The notes beneath the pieces are model-generated. The model had not been told where the DNA came from. It did not search any database and saw only the letters and a list, made by a program, of their open reading frames with translations. Source: Rhexocercosporidium sp. MPI-PUGE-AT-0058 (taxonomy: Eukaryota; Ascomycota; Leotiomycetes; Helotiales). From it: DNA of 64,000 nucleotides. The stretch spans positions 2,170,001 through 2,234,000 of the forward strand of contig JAGTJL010000003.1 of NCBI GenBank assembly GCA_020746875.1. The letters are read 5' to 3'. The position numbers and the translations under genes were made by a program. Below, piece after piece: positions 34,974 to 44,779 of this stretch (within the stretch, counting starts at the first letter, position 1; every line of letters starts with the position of its first letter).

Positions 34974-35437
34974 AAGGAGAAAGGAGCGGATAGCCATCTG
35001 TGCGGTTTGAGGGAAGAGGTTGAATCAGCTAATGGGGTAAAGGAGGGGCGTTAGAATTGGCTTCGCCAGAAAATCAAGCAATGATTCTGGATTCAGAGAT
35101 TGTTCCACTCTAGCTCCACCACCACTTTATGAGGTCCGAACATGTCAGTCAACACCATATGCGGTGTAGCACTGCTTCAAAACGAGCTCAATTAGCGTGT
35201 TTTGATTTCGACTATCTCAATACAGGTTTATTTTTGTCTCCATTCGGGTAAATGGAGAGCTTCAGAGTACGATACATGAAGTTCCCGAGTTGCAACAATC
35301 CATCCATATTGTACCCACACGCTTATCATGATTCTTGACCACATGCCCAAAGTGAATGTAATCTGTATCTTGCTCAGCGTAATCAGCGGTGACCTCAACC
35401 AGCCGGAAAGACGTCACAGCATTTTGGAAGTTTTGGT
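34974..35437. other. Intergenic region between convergent genes
   Basis: 464 bp containing the 3' UTRs of the aminopeptidase (+) and 2EXR (-) genes. No gene seen. Confidence 0.5.
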
Positions 35438-36346
35438 TCATTCTGCGGCTGCGAGGCCCAGATTTGGCCTCTTCCACTTCGTGTGCTCTAGAGACACGGC
35501 ATCCAGCTCATCTTGTAATTCTTCCATCAGATCCTCAATCTCCTGAGCCCTGTCTACGCCGGGTGGTAGATCTAATATCTCATCGAGCTCAGCGAACAGA
35601 GGGTTTCCACCTGCGGCCACGGGCTTCGCAAACTGTACTTCCCTAGGGAGGTAAACAGGGAATATGGCTTCTTCGTGGGGAGCAAGAAGCGGCGGCGTGG
35701 GCTTCCTAAGGCCGTATGGATCAACGAGACAAGTTGCGCACCTCTGGCGGGATTCTGGGAACATGACTGCAATGACAAGGTTGAGAGCCGAGAACTTAGA
35801 CAGAGCTGAAAAGGCAGGTTCCGACAGCCGAGCTACCGTATTGGTTTCCATGATTATCAGACCTATAGCCAGTGTCTTCAGTGACTTGATTACATCCATA
35901 CTCAACCATGAAACAATATGGTCAAGAGAGATGACCGTGTCAGGATCAATGGGCGCGGTCTTCCAGTCGTCAGCGATTAGAAGGCAGTCAGTCAGCGGGT
36001 CAATGTAAATAGGGCGCCGAGATACTGGTGCGTCTTGTTCCCCACTCGCCGTGATGAGCTTAAAGATCTTCAAAGTCTCTGACCTAGATTCCTGATTTAC
36101 TGATAGCAGAATGGGCTGGGAGGACAGAGCGAAGCTGTCGTCAGGAGCGTTCTGCTTGAATATCAGGCTGATGACACGACCTCGAGGCTGAGCGTCCTTC
36201 CAGATTTTGAATCGCAACTCGATCGGAAGCTTGGGAAACAGTGTGAAGTTGCAGTCTTCGACTTCGGTCTGTTGGGCATTTGTGCTTGTTGGTATACGCT
36301 CAGTAGGGGTCATCGCTGTTGCTGCAGACCCTTCGGTGAGCTGCAT
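35438..36346 (-). CDS. 2EXR-domain protein
   Basis: 302 codons in one open frame; the first ATG is 36346 and a second at 36313 is also possible. FTLFPKLPIELRFKIWKDAQP is the family's opening signature, followed by ILLSVNQESRSETLKIFKLI and RPIYIDPLTDCLLI. The C-terminus is an acidic helix (EIEDLMEELQDELDAV) and then a basic segment. A donor-like GTAAGA near 36418 and an acceptor (GCTTGCAG) near 36357 upstream suggest a 5' UTR intron, but no in-frame join to the upstream frame works. Third 2EXR gene in the window; family function unknown. Confidence 0.8.
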   Translation of the reverse strand: MQLTEGSAATAMTPTERIPTSTNAQQTEVEDCNFTLFPKLPIELRFKIWKDAQPRGRVISLIFKQNAPDDSFALSSQPILLSVNQESRSETLKIFKLITASGEQDAPVSRRPIYIDPLTDCLLIADDWKTAPIDPDTVISLDHIVSWLSMDVIKSLKTLAIGLIIMETNTVARLSEPAFSALSKFSALNLVIAVMFPESRQRCATCLVDPYGLRKPTPPLLAPHEEAIFPVYLPREVQFAKPVAAGGNPLFAELDEILDLPPGVDRAQEIEDLMEELQDELDAVSLEHTKWKRPNLGLAAAE

Positions 36347-37314
36347 CGATCCTGCAAGCTTTGTTGAAGATCAGTAGAATGATACACTTGGTATGTGGAA
36401 GGCGGCATGATCTTACACAATACGTGCCTTGCTCCTGATGATCTTGACCACTCGCATCCTCTACTTCCTCGGGCTGTAATGAGTTCATGCCTGCCACCAT
36501 ATTCGTTGTCATCTCAAGTGCGTCGAAGCTGGATGCGTCGATGGGCCGAAGAAAGAAGATGCCTTCCAGGTATATGATTGAAGCTGTGGGCCTTCTCTGA
36601 GGTACAATGCAGACTCGAAATGTGCTCGCGGTGTTACCCGAGTTCGAAGCCGTGTACGTCTGCCGTGGTAGAAGGTGTCTGCCAGATCTAGTGTCAGTAT
36701 ATCCCATCCTCATCGCAGTCTACGAAGTTTGGTAGGAGTCAGTCGATACTTACCCAGTTTAGACCCGTACACGTCTCGAGTACAGACAAAACCTGTATCT
36801 ACAGATGTTGCACGCCCTGTTGCTGGATGGTGACGAGCTTGGTGAAGATAGAGGACGTTGATGCATGCGAGGGCTGGATTGCTCTTTCTGGATTTGATTA
36901 TCTCTCTTCCATGATGGCAGAAGCGCGATTACCCACAGAGAGAGGGAGAGCCAGCTGCAATGGAGACTGACAATACATAGATCGGGACCTTGAATATGTA
37001 GAATGCTACCAGCTGGGAAGCCTTCCGCCTGCATGAAGCAGACAAACGACCAGACGAAGGAAGATACAGAGACAAACAATCGATCATTATGCTATCATCC
37101 ATGGAGACCAGTGTCGCGAAGACACCAGCCTATAGAACCCACCCTAGTATGTACAGACGCAATACGAAGAATTAACATGATCGTGATCCAACCACCCGCC
37201 CGCCCAAGCACCCAACCATGCATGCACCATCATCAGCACCTCATCAACCGTAACCATAAACATGAACATCAACATGAACTAAGCCGCAGAATTATTCACA
37301 TTCCATCGCATCAC
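36347..37314. other. Intergenic region upstream of the 2EXR gene
   Basis: The minus frame 36300-36713 may be transcribed leader of the 2EXR gene. CA-rich and CAT-rich simple sequence lies at about 37190-37310. No separate gene supported. Confidence 0.45.
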
Positions 37315-40300
37315 CTAACTTCGCGTAGCCTCTAGTGCAGCAGTCAACGGTACAACCCTAAGACTCTTCTTCCGCTGCAAATTCCCAGCAGCAGGCTTGT
37401 AGAAGGTAATCGAGCGGCCATCCACCCACTTGCGAAACACGCTCTTCATATCCTTGGGTACACCTTCCAGGACAACGGTTGTGACGGGGACGAAGGGACG
37501 GTCTTCCATGCCAGCAGCGAGGATACCATATTCTTGGCCGAAGTTGAGGGCGTTTTGGAAGGCAGGATATTGGGATTGGGATTTGGAGCCGATGACGATG
37601 TAGATCTCGAAGAAGGCATCTAGGACGTAGATCTTGGAGGCGTCAAGATCGGATTGGCAGAAGGGGCTAATTTCAGTAATCTATTGCTGTCAGCTGTGTA
37701 TCAAAGAATGGCTCCGACAAAACGTACCAGGGATCTGGCTGCTGTGTCTGCAACGAACAGCCGTCCACAGTATTTATTGTAATTAGGCTTCATGCGCCAA
37801 TGGTCGGCAGACTTGGGGATGCTGGCACCGTTTCCGAAGATTTGTAGGAATGATGCAGGTTCACTGCCATCCTCGACCTCCTCGATCTCACCCGTAAGAC
37901 CAAAATCCATACCGATGAGTCTGGCACAGCTCAGCTCATCAACTCCACTACCCTTTCCTTTCCATAGATATGCCTTGCCGGATTGGGTTGATATCAAGTA
38001 TGGGAACCCAGAACATAAGCTAGCAGGCGAGAAATCAACCTCATCAAAAGCTATTTGACCAAAGTGTTTTCTGGCACAAAGGATATGAGGTGCGAGAGAA
38101 TCATACTTGTTAGACGTGCCCCTCCTAATGATGATGATTCCGCCTAAAGCATTGAAGAATTCTGGAGTCTCCTTGCCTTGACAAATCTTGATCAACTTTC
38201 CTCCAGCACTCTTAGCTTCTCTCTGGGCGAAAAGTTCAATATCGTTTACTACAGAGCTTGGGACATCGTCACCTTGCCAGAAATACGACTCGGTGATTTT
38301 CTTTCCAGCAGCATTTCCGAAAGTATGAGTACAGAGATAGAGATTGCCTTCGAAGAGAATTCTCTCTTGGTGGCTAGCAACCTCTTGCTTCTTGCCGTCG
38401 TTCGAAAACTGATACAAAGCAGCTCGCAGAGTCTTGATCTTTTCACCCGTATCAGGACGTGATGATAAAATTTCGGCAGTATCAACGTTGTACTCCGTTT
38501 GCTGACGGTTCCCACCAAAGAAGTCACCAAGTAGCTGGGATGCTTCCGATGCTTGAGGTACAGTAATATCTAACGAATTCTTGGACAGGCCGGCAGATCG
38601 AGGCCCTGTACTGAGAGTTGGGGATAACGGGCCTTTGGTTGGTGGTGTGGGGAGTGGACGAGCTCGAGGGCCTTGAATTCCGAGACCGACGGACGCGTTC
38701 GACTTGACAGGACTAGCTGGTCGTAGACCAGCACCTACCATGGCAGCCTTCTCGTCCTCGTGAGTGGGGAGCTTGATGGGAGATCGCGCACGCGGAGGAG
38801 TTTCGGCAGAAGTTGCAGAGGTGCCCCACATGGATGTAGCATTCTTAACGGATACAGTGTGCTCACGATCAACCTTCTCTGCAGAAGTCTTGGAAACTGT
38901 TGGTGACTTTTGCTCTGCAGGCTGTTCGACTGTTGTAGGTTTCCTAGGTGATAGTGGCTGAGGACGTAATTTTGCGGTTTCGGGAGATTCGATTGGTGAT
39001 GTTACAGGTGATTTGACGGAGGCGGACAGAGAAGGTGATTTGATAGGAGTGTTGGGTTTTGGCTTCGGTGAAGGGGCCACTCTGATGATAGGTTCTGGTA
39101 CAGGCTTTATAGGGATCTCGGGGGAATTAGCTTTCTTCGTAGGAGACAGTGGCTTGGGGGAGTCCAACTGCAATTCTGCCTTGAGGTCCTTCTTCGCAGC
39201 ATCTTGAAGGAATTGAGATCTTCGCTTCATGTCCAACTTGCGGGGAGAAGATGGTTGCGATACTGGGGAGTCGACATCCTTCGTTGGAGACTGTGGGAAA
39301 CGATCCAGAACCTTAGTTGGAGAAGGTGCACGTTCCAAAAACTTGGTTGGAGAGGGAGAACGATCCAGGGTCTTTGCTGGCGACTGAATACGCTCCAGGA
39401 CCTTTGGTGTCTTGATCTCAAGCGGCATTGCCTTAGGGGGTTCTGCTTCGATGGCTGGCTTCTCAACTACACTGTTAGTTGGTGTACTTGAAGCTACAGG
39501 GGCGCTCGTGGGAGCTTTTCTTCGAGGTCCACGAGCACGAGCCTTTGTCATGTGTGTGAGCTGTGGACCAGGCTCGGCAGGATCTGAAGTTGAAGTACTC
39601 ATGCTAGCCGTACGCTGAGACTGAGCAGGGCTGGATGATCGGTTCTCACTGGCCATGGGAGGAGGGCCACGTGCTAACAACCCAGCAAGTCCTGGATTCA
39701 ATCGTCCAGCAAGCTTGCTAGCCGGAGTCTCCTTGCTTTGAAGTCGGCCTGCGGCGCTCTCTTCCTTGACGAGACTGGGCTTTGGAGACTCGGGAGCTCG
39801 CGGCCTTGAAGGAGATCCCAAACTACCTGTTTCAGATATGATAGAGTCCGATCTTCCCATTGCTCTGCGCTTTGCGAGTGCTTCTGGTAAAGGAGTTTCC
39901 TGACTGCCACCACTAGCAGATCTTGTAACGCCCTTTCCTTCGCTCTGTGCCTTTTTAAAGTCTTCTTTCTTTTTCAAAATTGCATCCTTGAACTCGTCGA
40001 CGCGCTCGGTCTTCTTGGGACCTCCAGTTAGATTCAAGGCTGCCTTTCCACGGGTAATGTTGGCTTTAAGCTCATCTGGAGCGACGTAATTCTGAGTCTT
40101 CGTTCGTCGAAGTTGACCAAATACGTTCTTGAACTCAGGCTCATTTGAACCACCGGTATCTGTTGGCTGGGCGCGGGGTTTGAGGTTCGCACGGAAGTCC
40201 TTCTTGGGAGGTGTCTCAGGCTTCACTTTTCCACTTGCTGGCGATGATTTCGTCGCAGCGTCAGGAGCGTAAGTTGGCTTGGGAGAGTCTTTAGCTTCCG

Positions 40301-42162
40301 GAGAGACGTTTTCGGCTTTGTTTTTGGATACTGCACCAGACGAAAATCCAGATGGAAGGCCTCCTATGCTCAAAGGCTTCGCGAGTCCACCAGGAGGCGG
40401 TGATCTCATCAGTCCACCGATGCTGACCTCATGCTTTGGAGCTGCGGGAGCATTTCTACCCAAATCGACACTGGACTTGTGCTTTGCCTTGTTGATTTCC
40501 GCCATCCAAGCAGGTTGTTGAGGCGGTGGTACAGCTTTCGGCTTTGGGGATTCTGGTTTGTTCAACGCGCTCTCGAGCCAACTGGATTTCGTGGGACTCC
40601 ACCTCCTAGAATCCATTGTCTTCGATGGGCTGGTAGGTGGTGTTGTCTCGCGTCGGGTTGGTGTTTCAAAATCATCAGGCTGATTGGTCTTGACTCCTAG
40701 AGGTGTTTGGGCTCGAGAGATTGGGAGGGCAGGTTTGACAAAGCCGTCATTGGTTGTAGATGTTGTCATGGTGCTCTTCATCGAATTTGCAGTACCGGGG
40801 CGCTCCTGAATGAGAGTAGCATTGCTGTGACTTGAAGAAGGTCTTGAATTCGGACGTGGTGATGTCTCTCGGCTTAGATTGCTTGGCTTTGGTTCTCGAG
40901 GTTCAACGGTACTGGTGCGATTGCTAGTCAAGGAGTTACCTCTGCTTAATCCAGGTGGTGATTGAACGCTCCATCTCTTGTTTACGCTATCGGATCTCTT
41001 CATCATAGCACTTTGTACAAACCCTCCCATGCCTTTCGTTGGAGAAGGTGGCCTATCCATTCTCTCTGGTGAAATTCGACCTTGTGCTGGAGACATGGCG
41101 AGACTGCGACCCTCTGACTTGGGATCGGTTGGAGGATCGAGTCTCTGTGCAGTACTCAGTGGCATGGGAGAGCCCATACCAGGAAGCCTAGGACTGTTTT
41201 GATATGATGCTCTTGAACCACTACCATACGATACACTACTCCTCGAGGGTGAGGTAGGTCGATCTGCCACCTCATCCACCACCTTGTCTGGCTCTGAGGA
41301 CTGTCGCGACATCCCTGGCATTTGTACTCGAGACGAAGTCGATCCGTGATCTGACCTGTCCTCGTCCTCCACTTGATTCCTTCTGTATGCTGGCGAGTTC
41401 AATCCCCTGTCTGCAGTTTGTCGAAACCAGGCGGGGTCTTTCGAGGCAAGAGATTGCGCGATCTGCTCTCTCGTGGGTTCTGCGGTCGGAGAGACTTCTG
41501 GGGCCGGGGTAGCTCGAGGTGATCTTGCAGCGTTTTCTGTAGCGACCATAGATAGAGGGCGGCTTTGCACGCGATCAGAGGCTTGGGAGTTCGGACGCCG
41601 TTGCCAGGAAAGAGGTGAATTTCTCGAAGGCATGGCACTCGAAGGCGAAGGTTTTATGGAGACGTTCCGCTTGGAATCCGACTCGGCTATGACGCGTTCG
41701 GCGTCAAAGGGAGAAGTATTTTCCTTCGTTGGAGATGTCGAACCCATCAATCGGTCCATCGCGTCGTCAACCCCCCTCTCGCGCTGCGGCTCCGTATCCG
41801 CTTTCGGTTCGAGTTTTGGGGACAATGTTTGAGACAGAGCATTAATGGGTACCGCAGATGCCCTCGAAGCAGTTGGCGTACCGGCAGGAGAGGATTTGGT
41901 AGGGGAAATGGATCTGGCGCGCTCTGGATGTCTGATTGTCAGCCAGGTACCCCAAGGCAAGATGATATGTCACACAGCGCCCCCAGTACATGAAGTGGGA
42001 TTAAATACCAGCTCGTCGAGCCTGTCTCTCTGCCCGGCCTTGCAGAATCTCCTCTTCCAACTTCCGGTTGCGCTCTTCGTCCTCGGAATCACGTCTGTCT
42101 GAAAGTTCCTTGATGCGCAGGAGGAAGTCATTGACGTCCTCGGAACCTTGTTGGGAAGACAT
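37315..42162 (-). CDS. DUF4045-gelsolin repeat actin-binding protein
   Basis: Exons, in transcript order 42162-42009, 41923-37728 and 37680-37315, sum to 4716 nt and 1571 residues. Exon 1 (MSSQQGSEDVNDFLLRIKEL..) is a charged coiled coil; the splice at 41924 gives RQARRAERARSISPTKSSP. Residues about 50-1100 are a disordered Ser/Pro/Lys-rich region (DUF4045) with dozens of S-P-x-K sites, including four tandem L-[DE]-R-x-x-SP-[TA]-K units. The last about 450 residues hold gelsolin-like repeats (for example FEGNLYLCTHTF, ITESYFWQGDDVP, KAYLWKGKGS, IYVLDAFFEIYIVIG). Family inference: actin filament capping or severing, possibly controlled by CDK-type phosphorylation of the long tail. The last intron (37727-37681) lies inside a gelsolin repeat, so the final 121 residues are essential to the model. 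Confidence 0.85.
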
Positions 42163-42697
42163 TGTTGGCTGGTGGTTTTGTATTGTTTACAAAATGTTCA
42201 AATCCATAACCATGCTCGAGCACAGGACCAGACCAGTCACAATTAAACCGCCAGCGGGTGGAGTGAGTTATGAGGACGGGATGGGGATGGAGAGTCAAGA
42301 CCTAGAGTTCCACATGAAGAGCAGGTACGCTGGTACGGTCTTGCATGGGCTTGGACTAGAGCCCGTTCGCTTGGGTCTGGTCACTCAGAAGTTTCAAGAA
42401 TCACCCTCATTGACCTTCTGGAGGCCCGCTACATTACTATTTTGGAAGTCTTTCAAATTTTGGCCATCATGCTAACTCCCAGGATGAATCTTGATATGCC
42501 CGCCCGCAGACCAGACCAGACAATCCAAGCCAGGTCCCTCTGCAGCTCCTCTTCCGATGCTCTGTTTACCTGATGTTGTGCGAGCTTAGGTACGTTTTGT
42601 TAGGACGCGGTTCCTTGCAAGCCCGAGATTTCCACGCCAGCCCAAAGCCAACGCACTCGAGGTCAACCACTTGCAATGAGGACAAAGTGTTACTCTA
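42163..42697. other. Spacer between the gelsolin-type gene promoter and the ARL2 3' end
   Basis: 535 bp. No gene supported; it should contain the promoter of the DUF4045-gelsolin gene and the 3' UTR of ARL2, both on the minus strand. Confidence 0.5.
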
Positions 42698-43502
42698 CTA
42701 GTAGAGAAACAGCCTGGCTTTGGCATCCTCTACAACCCATTCAAGACCTTCCTGAAGATTCTCTCCTGTGATGGCACTACACCGGATGATTTTCCAGGTG
42801 TGGGTTTTGATCCCGTGAAGCTGGAGCCCCTTGCATCGGCCTAGGGTTAGCGCAGGCGACTTTTCGACGACAGACCATGACGAACCTCTTGGATCTCCCC
42901 TTCCGACATGCACCCGTTCACATCTGTCTTGTTGGAAAACACCAGCAAACTTGCCCCGGAAAGTCTCTGTATTCTGGGTTAGTATTGAATTTGTTTGAAA
43001 TGTAGAGGGTCAAACCTCTTCTTGCAGCAAGCCATGGAGCTCCTGGCGACAGTCCTCTATCCGCAATCGATCATTCGCATCCACCACCCAGATTAGGGCA
43101 TCTGTCTTCTCAAAATAGTTGCGCCAATATGAACGAAGTGTCTTTTGGCCACCGACATCCCCTGTAAGTGTCAGCAGATGCCAAACATTAAGTTGATGTG
43201 TCTCACAGATGTTGAGCTTGTAGCTTCAAAAGGAGGAAAAGTCAGCATGGCGTGAAGAGAAATGGATCTCGGACTCCTACCCTTTATAATCAATAGTCTT
43301 GATAATGAAGCCAAGCGTAGGGCTGACGGTGTTGACATCTTCTCCCATAATTCTCTTGACAATGGTGGTTTTGCCAGCATTGTCGAGGCCGCTACCCACG
43401 TTTGTTAGCAAACCCCCTTGGATGGTAGAACAAAATTCCTTACAGCATCAAAATCCTCATCTCTTTGTCCTTGAGTCTTGCTTTTCGTAAAATCGACAGC
43501 AT
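42698..43502 (-). CDS. ARL2: ADP-ribosylation factor-like GTPase Arl2 (Alp41/Cin4)
   Basis: Six exons, in transcript order 43502-43444, 43391-43281, 43223-43207, 43161-43016, 42966-42886 and 42829-42698, sum to 546 nt and 181 residues, near the family's 184. Exon 3 is only 17 nt. Motifs: P-loop GLDNAGKT (21-28), NTVSPTLGF switch I, WDVGGQ (63-68) rebuilt across the splice, NKTD (123-126, usually NKQD), and CSAITGENL for the base. The last acceptor (GATGCAAG at 42830) gives [15 protein letters not shown], which aligns column by column with Arl2 and removes an otherwise frame-breaking choice. The N-terminus [14 protein letters not shown] has no Gly2. Known role: regulates tubulin folding cofactor D and microtubule assembly. 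Confidence 0.92.
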
Positions 43503-44779
43503 TTTGTCTATTCCCAATTTTGTTGTGGAGAAAGCAAGGAGAAGTTCGCGGGCAACCCGCGAAAAGAAACACCTCGACTATCTTGGTCACGTGATCATCA
43601 CTTCCCTTTACATACTTCAACTATCACCTCCTACTTCTCGAGTGTCCCTTAACTAGAGATATTCGTAGGTTGGTAGAAGTAAAATTCCCGTTCTTGTATC
43701 ACTTTTATGCTTGAGCATGGTCTTTCCTGAGCTTCAGTTCCCTTTGAACACAATAGCTCTACGTATATTGCGCCTCGTTCCTACCCGATCAGGAGGCAGA
43801 ACGCGAAGTAGAGCTAGTTACCTGGACTATTATCTTCGAGGTCGTTAACTTCACTCCAGGTTCTTCTTTTCAATCCTTCAACCTTCAACTTTTGCTCCTC
43901 ACTCATCTACATCCCTTCACTTGGTTGAAGGTTCCACATCGTTGACCCTACACCCGCCTGCTGGCCATCCATTTGCTGATTCGGAGGAAGTCAAACCACC
44001 ACATCTCTCCCCAGAGTGGGGAATACTGTCATAATACGTCTACTGCTATCTCAAGTAGATTGGGCGATTACTGGATTTGAAGTCGGACATCCTGCTGAGA
44101 TTGTCATTGTCTCACCACCAAAGTGTACGAAAGCCTCAACTGCTATGCCGATACATTCTGATCCGCATCACAAGTACGAAGACGATCTATCTTCTGACAA
44201 CTTCAGAGATAATGAAGCCAAGGTTTCGGGGTCTGTTGCCAGTTCATTGTCGCAAAACTGGCAACCGATTGGAAGTAAACAAACAATTTCCAACCGCACA
44301 TAACCGATTTTCCATCGCAATATCGGGAAATCCTCGTCGCTATTCATTCCGCGACCTGGATCTACGCCTATGTTGGACTCTTCCGTTGCACTACTGTACC
44401 CTTTTTGCCTATCTGGTTTTGCGTGCCGTCGTCGTCACCGGCGACCTTCCGATCTCGCTTCGGTTGGACATTCCCAGTCCACGGTTGACGACGCCCCGCC
44501 TTCCAATTGGCAGAGAACAGTATCACGACCTCGCTAAAAGACTTCCTATTGTCCTACGAAAGGGAGAGGTTGGGGATCTAGCGCAGCGCACAATTATTGC
44601 CAAAGTACAAATACTTTCTGCGAGCCCTTCTTTCCTGCTTCCTCAAATTCTCGCATCCAACCGTTTACAGACCCCCCAAACTACTACAACAACAACAACT
44701 CCCAATACATTTGCCAAAAGCAGTTCTTGTACCCTCTCAAAATACAGCCCCTACAAAGTCTCGCTGAGCAAGTGGCATT
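43503..44779. other. Divergent promoter region and long leader of the GNAT gene
   Basis: 1.3 kb between ARL2 (-) and the GNAT gene (+). A plus frame open from 44077 to 44829 (first ATG about 44212) overlaps the GNAT start codon in another frame; I see no recognisable protein in it and treat it as leader or 5' UTR intron. A (ACA) run lies at about 44682-44698. Confidence 0.5.
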
